A DNA stretch of 61,231 nucleotides, taken from positions 1 to 61,231 of the forward strand of contig CANFBW010000014.1 of NCBI GenBank assembly GCA_947444925.1, in the 5' to 3' direction. The DNA comes from Flavobacteriales bacterium (GTDB lineage Bacteria; Bacteroidota; Bacteroidia; Flavobacteriales_C; GCA-002722245). The notes below the pieces were generated by a model. That model made no database searches, was not told where the DNA came from, and was given only the letters and a program-made list of their open reading frames with translations. The position numbers and the translations under genes were made by a program. Below are positions 17,866 through 25,940 of the stretch, piece after piece; the first letter of the stretch is position 1, and each line of letters opens with the position of its first letter.

Positions 17866-19023
17866 CTATTTTCCTTTATAAGCGTTCATAGTGACCGCTT
17901 TAGTTATGACGTGGTTTCCGAATCGCTTTTTCATTTTGTCGATGGCTTGATACAGGTTGATTTGTTCTTCGGTATCTTCAAACAAATCAATTTGTGGGTG
18001 TCCATGAATTAAGCCGCTAAAACGCACTCCAACCAAACGAATCAAAACTCTTCTCTGGTACAAAGCATCAAACAAGCTCAGTATTGTGTTGATTAAAACG
18101 TCATCATTGGCCGAGAAAGAAATTTTTTTTTGTTTGGTTTCTGTATTGAAATCGGAGTAGCGAATTTTTACTGAAACTACGGAAGTGAGTTGCGCTGATT
18201 TTCTCAAGTCAAAAGCCAATTCCTCCACCATTTTGGTGAGCAATGCTTTTAACTCGGGAATGGAAGTGGTGTCTTTTTCAAAGGTTCGTTCTGTTGAAAT
18301 TGATTTTCTTTCGCAGTAGGGAAGCACCGGATTGTTGTCTATTCCGTTTGCTTTTTTCCAGATGGAATTTCCGTTCTCACCAAACAATCTGTACAAAGAT
18401 TCCTGAGGCGCCTCGGCTAAATGCTGAATCACTCTAAAACCTATTTTTGATAATTCGCGGTAAGTTTCATCGCCTATCATCGGCATTTTTTTGATGCTTA
18501 GGGGGTTCAAAAAACCTTGTACCATGGGCGCTTGAATTTCTATTTTTCCCAACGGTTTTCCTTCGCTTGTAGCAATTTTTGAAACCGTTTTATTGACCGA
18601 CAAGCCAAAGCTCAAAGGCAATCCGGTTTCTTTTATGATTTTTTCAACCAGTTCATTCGTCCATTTATAGCAACCAAAAAATTTATCTAAGCCACTCACA
18701 TCTATGTAAAATTCATCAATGCTTGCCTTTTCCATCACTGGTGCGTTCTCGGAAATGATTTGTGTTACCTCAGCCGATTTATTGGCGTACCACTCCATGT
18801 CTCCGCGAATTACTTTTGCTTGTGGACAAAGGCGCAACGCATAACGCATCGGCATTGCTGAGCGCACACCAAAATGCCTTGCTTCATAGGAGCATGACGC
18901 CACAACTCCTCGGTCAGAAGATCCGCCAATAATTAAAGGAATATTATTCAAGCGAGAGTCCCGGAGCCTCTCGCAGGAGACAAAGAAAGAATCTAAGTCG
19001 GTATGTACAATTGTTCTTTCCAT
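17866..19023 (-). CDS. dinB: Y-family DNA polymerase (Pol IV/DinB type)
   Basis: 385 residues. Catalytic acidic residues lie in HTDLDSFFVSCE (Asp9) and SIDEFYIDVS (Asp103, Glu104), and the fingers motif in SCSYEARHFGVRSAMPM. A thumb with HhH (about 165-235) and a little-finger domain (about 245-350) follow. It should insert bases opposite damaged template at low fidelity. It begins 2 bp after the stop of the dnaE2-like gene, so the two form one operon. This resembles the dnaE2-imuB/dinB mutagenesis cassettes, but with a catalytically intact polymerase instead of ImuB and no imuA. No beta-clamp motif was identified with certainty at the C terminus. Confidence 0.93.
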   Translation of the reverse strand: MERTIVHTDLDSFFVSCERLRDSRLNNIPLIIGGSSDRGVVASCSYEARHFGVRSAMPMRYALRLCPQAKVIRGDMEWYANKSAEVTQIISENAPVMEKASIDEFYIDVSGLDKFFGCYKWTNELVEKIIKETGLPLSFGLSVNKTVSKIATSEGKPLGKIEIQAPMVQGFLNPLSIKKMPMIGDETYRELSKIGFRVIQHLAEAPQESLYRLFGENGNSIWKKANGIDNNPVLPYCERKSISTERTFEKDTTSIPELKALLTKMVEELAFDLRKSAQLTSVVSVKIRYSDFNTETKQKKISFSANDDVLINTILSLFDALYQRRVLIRLVGVRFSGLIHGHPQIDLFEDTEEQINLYQAIDKMKKRFGNHVITKAVTMNAYKGK

Positions 19024-19025
19024 CG

Positions 19026-22000
19026 CTAAGCACGTCCGTACAATTGATTTACTTCTTGTTTTGATGGATAGGGCTCTCGAGTACTATGGGTTCCCGACAG
19101 CTCGTGCGATTTTTTAAAATTGGTTTTTTGCGCCGCGTCGGCATAACGCGGATCTGTTTTCATGGGAAGTTTTTTCATCTCCGTTATTTCTATGGTCGGA
19201 AAATGAAAGTCGACTACTATTTTTCCGTACAGCGCATAGCAGCCGCCTCCTAAAAACGGAAATTTTTTCAATACATCAGGAAAGTGTGAAGTGTCGAAAT
19301 AATCACCCCTGCCATCAATCCAAGTTCCAAAATTCATGTGTCCGCGAGACGTAGGAACATCTTTTATTGAAATCAGCATGCCCACAATTAAAACCTGTTT
19401 TCCGTGCAACGCTGAAAGCTGATGAACAGAAACACTATTGCCAATTTCAACCTCTAATAAATCAAAGGTGCTAAGACTTATTGGGAACCCGAGCACATCA
19501 ATTTCGTCATAGGCATCCTCTAATACCGATCGAATTATTTGCGGAAGTTTGAACTCCTTTGCGGGAGCATAAAACAAGGCAGGTTCTTTTTTAGGCGGAG
19601 CCGTTCCCAACAGCGTGCGAGCTTCAACAATTTGTTCGGCCTTTGTTTTGTTTGTGAAGCGAAAAGCGCCGACATAAATCAGTTGTTTCAATTGCTCATA
19701 GGCAATTCCAGTCCTTGCAATGAAATTTTCTATTGACGTGTATTGTCCATTCTTCTCTCTCTCCGATGCAATTAACTCTTTGAAATAATCTTCGAGTCGT
19801 TCAATATGAACGAAGCCTAAATATATTTCATCGCCGTAAATAGTGGTGAGGGCTTCGCTTTTATTTACGCAAGGAAGCAGTACTTTTCCTCCGCTCATTT
19901 TTGCTTCATGTATATACACCTCGGTGCGGTAGAAGCCTCCAAAATTATTGATTACGCCAACAATAAACTCCAGCGGATAGTAAGTTTTAAGAAATAAACT
20001 TTGATAGCTTTCAACGGAATAGCTTGCTGAATGCGCCTTACAGAAAGAATAGCCGGCAAAGCTCTCCATTTGTCGGTAAACCTCAACGGCTAGTTCATCC
20101 GCGTAGCCCAGCTTTTTGCAATTTTCGAAGTAGTGCCGTTTCACATTTTCAAACTCTGCCTTTGATCGGGTTTTTCCACTCATTGCTCTGCGCAGTATGT
20201 CGGCGTCACCTAAATCCAATCCGGCAAAATAGTGCGCTATTTTTATTACGTCTTCCTGATACACCATTACCCCATAAGTTTCACCCAGATATTTCTCAAA
20301 CAAGGGGTGCAGGTATTGAAAAGATCCGGAATGATTGTGACGCAAAATATACTCTCGCATCATTCCCGATTTTGCCACGCCGGGCCTGATCACTGACGAG
20401 GCGGCGACAAGCGTTTTGTAATTGTCGCATTTAAGTCGGCGAAGCAAACCGCGCATTGCCGGACTTTCAATGTAAAAGCACCCAATGGTTTTACCGCTCG
20501 CAAGTTTGTTGTTTATTTCAGGATCGTCTTTAAATTTTTGAACCTGATGAATGTTCACTTTTTCCTTTCGGTTTTTCTCAATCAGTTGCAAAGTAGAATT
20601 GATGCTGCTGAGGCCTCGCTGAGAAAGTATGTCTAATTTATCTAAACCGATGTCTTCACAAATATACATGTCAATTTGAGCGGTGGGATAACCCTTAGGA
20701 GGCAGCATAACGGCGGTATACTGGCAAATGGGTTCTTCAGTAATAAGAATTCCGCACGAGTGCATGCTGCGCAAATTTGGTCTTCCTTCTAAGGCGTCGC
20801 TGTAAGCATGAATTTTATTTACAAATTCGTCACGTTGGTGCGAAGTTCTTGAACTACGCGTGAGTGCGTCAATCTCTTCTTTCGGCAAACCAAAAACTTT
20901 GCCCAACTCACGTATGGGAGAACGGTTGCGAAAAGTGCTTACGGTACCAACAAAAGCGGTGTGTTTGGCGCCAAAGCGTTTAAAGATATAATCTAGTATG
21001 TCGTTGCGCACATTGTGAGACCAGTCAATATCAAAATCAGGAGGACTTGTTCTGTGCGGATTCAAGAAACGTTCAAAGTATAAATCCAACTGAATTGGAT
21101 CAACATCGGTAATACCTAAACAATAAGCCACTATGCTGTTTGCCCCGGAACCTCTACCTACATGATAAAATCCGCGACTCACACTGTATTGAATAATGTC
21201 CCAGGTGATGAGAAAATAAGCAGAGAACCCCAGATTGTCAATCACCTCTAATTCCTTGGCAACTCTACTGCGTGCTTCCTCATTTTTATTTCCATACCGT
21301 TGCTCCATGCCCTCCTTCGCCAAACGGGCCAATAGCTGTTTGTCGCTGTAGCGGTCTTCTGTGTAATGTTTTTTATTCTTTGGTGTTTTGAAATCGTAAT
21401 TGAAGGAACATCTGTCCAGTAGTTTGATGGTGTTCTCTGCTATAACAGGATAACTTTCGTATTTCTTCAGCAGCTTGTCAAGTGGCGGCATATGGTGTGT
21501 CATTTGACAATGCTGATTGCTTTGCAGTTTATCAATCACGATGTTGTGCGCCATAGCACGCAAAGCAAGGTGTAAATTAAAATCAAAGCGAGTGGCTATG
21601 GTTACCGGATGAAGCACCACACATTTGCTGATAATTTTCTGATACTGCTTTCCGGCCAATTTATAAACCTCATCGGTGCCGACTCCCACAAACTCGTATT
21701 CTTTCAATTTAGCAGGGAAGCGCTGGGTAGGATAAATCACAAACACATGATTGAAATCCGGCGCCCGCTCGGGCAATGCAGTTTTGTTGAGCTGAGCATT
21801 AGAAAGAAACTCATTCAGTTCTCGGAATCCTACAAGATTCTTTGCTATACCGATATAGAGCAAGTCATCGCCATTTCTAAACTCAATTCCTACAATTGGT
21901 TTTATGCCAACTTTCCTAGCGGTGACAACAAAGTCGTAAACACCAGTCATCGTATTGATGTCGGTTAATGCCATGCACTCCATTCCATTTTTTTTGCCCT

Positions 22001-22070
22001 GGAGCACTAAATCTTCAAGAGACAAAGTCCCGTACCTTAAAGAATGGTATGAATGGCAATTGACAAGCAT
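19026..22070 (-). CDS. dnaE2: Error-prone DNA polymerase III alpha subunit (DnaE2 type)
   Basis: 1014 residues from the ATG at 22070 (MLVNCHSYHSLRYGTLS); the longer frame adds ten residues not expected in the family. The order is: N-terminal PHP domain (about 1-200, NCHSYHS and LTDINT), palm with catalytic aspartates in PDFDIDW (Asp347, Asp349), fingers with GRGSGANSIVAYCLGI (about 305-320), a tandem HhH region, and a C-terminal OB fold (VLIVGMLISIKDVPTSRGHM). At about 1010 residues it is shorter than replicative DnaE and lacks its C-terminal tail, typical of translesion DnaE2. It is followed 2 bp later by dinB. Both polymerases are probably induced together by DNA damage. Confidence 0.92.
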   Translation of the reverse strand: MLVNCHSYHSLRYGTLSLEDLVLQGKKNGMECMALTDINTMTGVYDFVVTARKVGIKPIVGIEFRNGDDLLYIGIAKNLVGFRELNEFLSNAQLNKTALPERAPDFNHVFVIYPTQRFPAKLKEYEFVGVGTDEVYKLAGKQYQKIISKCVVLHPVTIATRFDFNLHLALRAMAHNIVIDKLQSNQHCQMTHHMPPLDKLLKKYESYPVIAENTIKLLDRCSFNYDFKTPKNKKHYTEDRYSDKQLLARLAKEGMEQRYGNKNEEARSRVAKELEVIDNLGFSAYFLITWDIIQYSVSRGFYHVGRGSGANSIVAYCLGITDVDPIQLDLYFERFLNPHRTSPPDFDIDWSHNVRNDILDYIFKRFGAKHTAFVGTVSTFRNRSPIRELGKVFGLPKEEIDALTRSSRTSHQRDEFVNKIHAYSDALEGRPNLRSMHSCGILITEEPICQYTAVMLPPKGYPTAQIDMYICEDIGLDKLDILSQRGLSSINSTLQLIEKNRKEKVNIHQVQKFKDDPEINNKLASGKTIGCFYIESPAMRGLLRRLKCDNYKTLVAASSVIRPGVAKSGMMREYILRHNHSGSFQYLHPLFEKYLGETYGVMVYQEDVIKIAHYFAGLDLGDADILRRAMSGKTRSKAEFENVKRHYFENCKKLGYADELAVEVYRQMESFAGYSFCKAHSASYSVESYQSLFLKTYYPLEFIVGVINNFGGFYRTEVYIHEAKMSGGKVLLPCVNKSEALTTIYGDEIYLGFVHIERLEDYFKELIASEREKNGQYTSIENFIARTGIAYEQLKQLIYVGAFRFTNKTKAEQIVEARTLLGTAPPKKEPALFYAPAKEFKLPQIIRSVLEDAYDEIDVLGFPISLSTFDLLEVEIGNSVSVHQLSALHGKQVLIVGMLISIKDVPTSRGHMNFGTWIDGRGDYFDTSHFPDVLKKFPFLGGGCYALYGKIVVDFHFPTIEITEMKKLPMKTDPRYADAAQKTNFKKSHELSGTHSTREPYPSKQEVNQLYGRA

Positions 22071-22546
22071 TTTATGTATAAACGACAAGTAAATAATCAA
22101 ATTATTGATTGTAATTTAATCATTTTAATTTCAAAAATGCAAACACCATCGCTTAGTATGTTGAAAATGAGGTGGAAATAATTTTATATTTCGATATGGC
22201 AGAGGAAAAATAAAACAGCTTTCAGACTTAACACCCCACTTACATTCGCTTAAATCTCTTATCACACGATCGTTCATCAAACAATTGTTTTTGCAACAAT
22301 TGTGATCTATTTAGCTACGCTCACTTTTTCAACATTGACCATCATACAAACATTTTTTACAGCTGCCAATAGATAAGTCCAACGCCCACGAATATGAATA
22401 TCCGATCTATTTTTTTCATTTTCATTGCACAATAACTTCTTTTTCAATTAAGCATATCCTGTTTCAAATCACTGTTAAAATTGAGTTTTGTCATCAGATT
22501 GCATCTGCATTTTCATTGATCTTTGAAGAAAATTCAAAAATCGCTT
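22071..22546. other. Divergent intergenic region of dnaE2 and a secreted protein
   Basis: 476 bases without a supported gene. On the dnaE2 side, TGATT (22106-22110) and AATCA (22118-22122) form an inverted repeat with a 7-base spacer close to a possible minus-strand -7 box (TAATTTG, ending about 22098). This could be a damage-response operator, but it is short and A/T-rich. The rest is low-complexity A/T sequence. Confidence 0.4.
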
Positions 22547-23098
22547 ATGAAAATTATATTATTACTATTGATTAGCAGCACCATTTGGGCTCAAAATGAA
22601 AAAAGTGGTGTTTACCTCACTTTTTCCGATTACAACAACAATGCTTTAGCTTTTGAGAACAATTGCGCAACAGATAAAAACGCAATCAAACTCAATGAAC
22701 TTTTCAATGAGCCGTCTATTACTATTGCACAAGGAAACAAAAAAATAAAACTCAGAAAAGACAGCATTTACGGAGTTAGTCTATGCAATCAGCCGCTTAC
22801 CCGCTTTCAAGACGGAGAACATTTTCACTTGGCTGAAAAAGGATTGATTTGGATATTTTACAAGGAAGTGGCTGTGCCAGAAGGTAAATTATCAAGAATG
22901 GACAGGCACTACTATTTTAGTGCAACAGGCGATGGAAAACTACTTGCCCTTAATGCCGACAATTTAAAATTCACTTTCCCAAGCAATCACAAATTGCACG
23001 ATATGCTTGATCTATATTCTCAAAATAGTCTTGTGCAATACGATACCTTTCACAAGATGTACCGAGCAAACCACTTCTTGCAAGAAAGCTTAAAATAA
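22547..23098 (+). CDS. Exported hypothetical protein
   Basis: 183 residues from the ATG at 22547 (MKIILLLLIS...); the frame is open further up to a TTG, which is less likely. A signal peptide ends near TIWAQ. The mature part is about 160 residues of mixed strands (GVYLTFSDYNNNALAFENNC, IYGVSLCNQPLTRFQDG, GLIWIFYKEVAV). I do not recognise a characterised family; short secreted proteins of this kind with the GVYLTFxDY opening occur in Bacteroidota. It stands alone and ends in a strong terminator. Confidence 0.8.
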   Translation: MKIILLLLISSTIWAQNEKSGVYLTFSDYNNNALAFENNCATDKNAIKLNELFNEPSITIAQGNKKIKLRKDSIYGVSLCNQPLTRFQDGEHFHLAEKGLIWIFYKEVAVPEGKLSRMDRHYYFSATGDGKLLALNADNLKFTFPSNHKLHDMLDLYSQNSLVQYDTFHKMYRANHFLQESLK

Positions 23099-23114
23099 AC
23101 AAACACGTACAAAC

Positions 23115-23146
23115 AAAAAAATGCCCCAAAAGGGCATTTTTTTTTC
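23115..23146 (+). terminator. Bidirectional rho-independent terminator
   Basis: AAAAATGCCC and GGGCATTTTT flank the loop CAAAA, with A-run before and T-run after. It serves the exported protein (+) and the convergent yceI-like gene (-). Confidence 0.85.
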
Positions 23147-23162
23147 AATCAAAACCAATGAA

Positions 23163-23783
23163 TTATTTTTTTGCAACAAGTTTAAAAGAAATAACGATAT
23201 CGTTTGACAACACCATGTCTTTCATATAATGTACCCAAGCTACGTCGTAATTCTGTCTGTTAAAAACCAATTTCCCTGAAATAGAAGCAACGCCATCTAT
23301 CACTTCAGAAGACTCAATTTGAATGGTTTCATCATTCGTTTTGCCACGCACAGTCAATTTTCCTTTTACCGTATTACCCTCTACACTAGCAATCACAAAA
23401 GTTGCAGTAGGAAAAGAATCCGTGTTGAAGAAATCCTTTGTCGTTAAATGTTTTTGCAAATCGGTAATGCGGTGACCATCTTCATCTTTAAAAGATGCGC
23501 TGTCAGTAGGAGCAATAGTTGTCATATCTACAACAAACTCACCACCAACCAATGCGCTGTCGTTAAATGTCAATGTGCCACTTTTCAAAGTTACAAATCC
23601 TTCGTGGCCATAAACACCAGCCACTTCGCCTTTCCAACTTACTGTAGAACCAGCTGCATCTGCCATGTAAGCGCCAGCTACGTTGCCCACCACCGTTGTT
23701 TCCACAGCTTCTTTTGCTGCATCACCACAAGCTGAAAATGCAATTGCAGCAGCCGCCAATGTTGAAAATAATTTTGTTTTCAT
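23163..23783 (-). CDS. YceI-family lipoprotein
   Basis: 206 residues from the ATG at 23783 (MKTKLFSTLAAAAI). The lipobox FSAC-G gives a lipidated Cys at about residue 19. The YceI lipocalin-like barrel follows: STVSWKGEV near its start, GVYGHEGFVTLKSG, DGHRITDLQKHLTTKDFFNTDSFP (the conserved LxSxdFFdvexyP element) and KLVFNRQNYDVAW. The family binds isoprenoid-like or fatty ligands in the periplasm; the real ligand is unknown here. A link to polyisoprenoids of the carotenoid pathway would be speculation, as the genes are 11 kb apart. Confidence 0.9.
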   Translation of the reverse strand: MKTKLFSTLAAAAIAFSACGDAAKEAVETTVVGNVAGAYMADAAGSTVSWKGEVAGVYGHEGFVTLKSGTLTFNDSALVGGEFVVDMTTIAPTDSASFKDEDGHRITDLQKHLTTKDFFNTDSFPTATFVIASVEGNTVKGKLTVRGKTNDETIQIESSEVIDGVASISGKLVFNRQNYDVAWVHYMKDMVLSNDIVISFKLVAKK

Positions 23784-23962
23784 TTTTTTTAGATTTTTAC
23801 TGTCCATATTCTATTTATTCAAGACAAAGATAACATTAATTGTACATACAACTAATGTTTAAAGAAATTATTTCTTCTGCATCTACTTCTCAAAAAAAAA
23901 CCAATGATAGTTCACCAAAAAAATGCCCGAGACACATGCAAAAGAAAACATAAACAGCTCTT

Positions 23963-25294
23963 CTACTTCGATTTTGCCTTGCGCTTGTTCGCCTCTTTTA
24001 CTTTATGCTTAAAAGCCTCGCTACGACGATAAGAACCGCCCAAGTTAACTTTCTTATTCTTTTCGCTTTTTTCGTGAAAACCTTCGGTTGGCTTCACGTG
24101 CGTTGTTTTTCGATTGCGTTTCATCACCACCTTCTCTTCTTCTTCAGGTGTTGATTTAAAATTAATTTCTACTTCCTCTGGAAATTCCAACTGTGGTATT
24201 TCATATTTCATCAATGCTTCGATCGCCACTTTGTATTCGTTTTCCTTCTCTGTAAAAAACAAAATTGATTGTCCGCTTTGCTCGGCACGCCCTGTACGTC
24301 CGATACGATGAATGTAATTTTCAGGAAAGTCGGGGGTATCAAAACTTACAACATGTGATAGTTTCTCTAAGTCAACACCGCGAGCAATTAAGTCAGTCGC
24401 AATCAAAATACGGATATTTCCGGCATCAAATTTCCTGATAATTTCCAATCGGTACGCTTGCTCTTTGTTGGCATGAATAACACCTACACCAGGCATCAAC
24501 TCAGTGAAAATATCAAAAAGTCGGGTAGCCATTTTTTTGCTCGATACAAAAACCAACACCTTGCTGAACTCTTTTCTATTCGAGAGTAAATGCTCCAGCA
24601 AGTTTATTTTGGTATAAAAATTCTTAACGGGATAGCAGCTTTGCTCAATTTTTTTTACTGGTTCTCCACTCGCAGAAATGGCAATTCTTACTGGACTAGT
24701 AAAGTAGGAATCAATCAACTTACTGACCTCATCGGTCATCGTCGCTGAAAACAAAATATTTTGTCGGCGCTCCGGCAGAAGGTCAAAAATGTTTGTCAAC
24801 TGCACTCTAAATCCAGCATCCAACAATACATCTACTTCATCAACCACCAACTTTGTAATTGTTTTAAACTTAACAGTTCTACTCATCGCCAAGTCAAACA
24901 AACGTCCAGGCGTACCCACCAATATGTCTACACCTGGCAATAATTCCTTCGTTTGTGTATTGATATTCGTGCCTCCGTAAACGCCCACCACACGCAAGTT
25001 TTTACACCCCGCAATAGCACGAATATTTTCTACTACTTGCACCACCAATTCACGCGTGGGCACTAGCACCAAAACACGTGGGCTCACCTGCTCCGAAAAC
25101 TTCAAGTCTTGCACTATAGGCAGGGCATAAGCTAAGGTTTTACCAGTTCCGGTTTGCGCGATACCGACCATATCCTTACCCGACAGTATCACTGGAAAGG
25201 CCTGTGTTTGTACTGGTGTTGGTGTTGTAAAACCTAATTCATCAAGCGCTCGCTTCAGCTGTTTTGATAAATTGAATTGCTCAAAAGTGTTCAT
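23963..25294 (-). CDS. DEAD-box ATP-dependent RNA helicase
   Basis: 443 residues from MNTFEQFNL at 25294; an alternative ATG lies nine bases upstream, and the longer open frame runs through a terminator hairpin and is not real. All core motifs are visible: Q motif (GFTTPTPVQTQAF), I (AQTGTGKT), Ia (PTRELVVQ), II (here VDEVD in place of DEAD), III (SAT), IV-VI (HRIGRTGRAEQSG). The C terminus is Lys/Arg-rich (KHKVKEANKRKAKSK), as in RhlE-like RNA-binding tails. The DEVD form of motif II is a departure from DEAD but keeps the Mg-binding Asp-Glu. Likely acts in ribosome assembly or RNA turnover. Confidence 0.92.
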   Translation of the reverse strand: MNTFEQFNLSKQLKRALDELGFTTPTPVQTQAFPVILSGKDMVGIAQTGTGKTLAYALPIVQDLKFSEQVSPRVLVLVPTRELVVQVVENIRAIAGCKNLRVVGVYGGTNINTQTKELLPGVDILVGTPGRLFDLAMSRTVKFKTITKLVVDEVDVLLDAGFRVQLTNIFDLLPERRQNILFSATMTDEVSKLIDSYFTSPVRIAISASGEPVKKIEQSCYPVKNFYTKINLLEHLLSNRKEFSKVLVFVSSKKMATRLFDIFTELMPGVGVIHANKEQAYRLEIIRKFDAGNIRILIATDLIARGVDLEKLSHVVSFDTPDFPENYIHRIGRTGRAEQSGQSILFFTEKENEYKVAIEALMKYEIPQLEFPEEVEINFKSTPEEEEKVVMKRNRKTTHVKPTEGFHEKSEKNKKVNLGGSYRRSEAFKHKVKEANKRKAKSK

Positions 25295-25391
25295 GGCGGA
25301 CATATATTTCAAGTACAAAAATAGTCTTTTACAATTTAGCGTGCACCATTTTTGGCATACACGTCTTAGCGAATGGGACTTTGCTGCATAC

Positions 25392-25435
25392 TTAAAACAC
25401 AGAAGCCCCGTTCGATGGGGGCTTCTGTGTTTTAA
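25392..25435. terminator. Perfect 18-bp inverted repeat, bidirectional terminator
   Basis: Arms 25392-25409 and 25418-25435 pair perfectly over 18 bp (core ACACAGAAGCCCC) around an 8-base loop, with A/T ends on both sides. It lies between the end of the small Lys-rich gene (25492) and the helicase start (25294), both on the minus strand, so it mainly ends the small gene's transcript. Confidence 0.8.
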
Positions 25436-25491
25436 ACAAAACGATTGCACCAATGCTTCCCTTATGCAGAAGCGTTAGTGTTCGGTTAGTG

Positions 25492-25596
25492 CTAACCTTT
25501 CTTCGCTTTCTTTTCTCTCTTTTCTAATTTCTTTTCTTTTGCTGTTTTCAACGGTTCCTTTTTTGCCGTTTTTTTAGCGTCTTGCGATTTTGCCAT
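25492..25596 (-). CDS. 34-residue Lys-rich small protein
   Basis: Frame MAKSQDAKKTAKKEPLKTAK... ending EKKAKKG, then TAG; 34 residues, about half Lys/Arg, no hydrophobic core. The ATG at 25596 is preceded by A/G-rich sequence on its strand (CTCTAAAAAAATCAACC) and the gene is followed by a strong hairpin terminator, which argues for real expression. Very short basic proteins of this composition are common in Bacteroidota and probably bind nucleic acid or ribosomes. It is not the ribosomal protein Thx, whose RGKI...F core is missing. Too short for most gene finders. Confidence 0.6.
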   Translation of the reverse strand: MAKSQDAKKTAKKEPLKTAKEKKLEKREKKAKKG

Positions 25597-25940
25597 GGTT
25601 GATTTTTTTAGAGTTAATTTTCTTTTTACGAAGACAAAGTCTCCATTTAAATTCTAAAATAATAAATTTTCGCAAAGAATAACAGCTGTAACAAAATAAG
25701 CTTTGCAAACACAGTTTAATTTTGACCATACAACATCAAAACCCTCGAAAACACAGCTTCATTAAAGTAGCACGTCCATTTTAAACAAGCACTAAATGAA
25801 CGAATGAATACCCATTCACGAACTATTTAATGCCCATTACGAACAATTCTGCCCCACGTTTTTCACGAGCAAAGTTAACTTTAACGTGAGGGCACCCCAG
25901 CCCAAAAACAACGAGATTAAAACCAAAACTAAATTGCTGT
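25597..25940. other. Upstream region of the GH81 gene with a direct repeat
   Basis: 344 bases, no gene. CCCATTCACGAAC (25811-25823) and CCCATTACGAAC (25833-25844) are near-identical direct repeats whose starts are 22 bases apart, two helical turns. A related sequence in the opposite sense (CATTCGTTCATT on the minus strand) lies just upstream (about 25794-25806). They sit about 100 bases before the GH81 start and could be sites for an activator responding to glucan. Confidence 0.4.
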
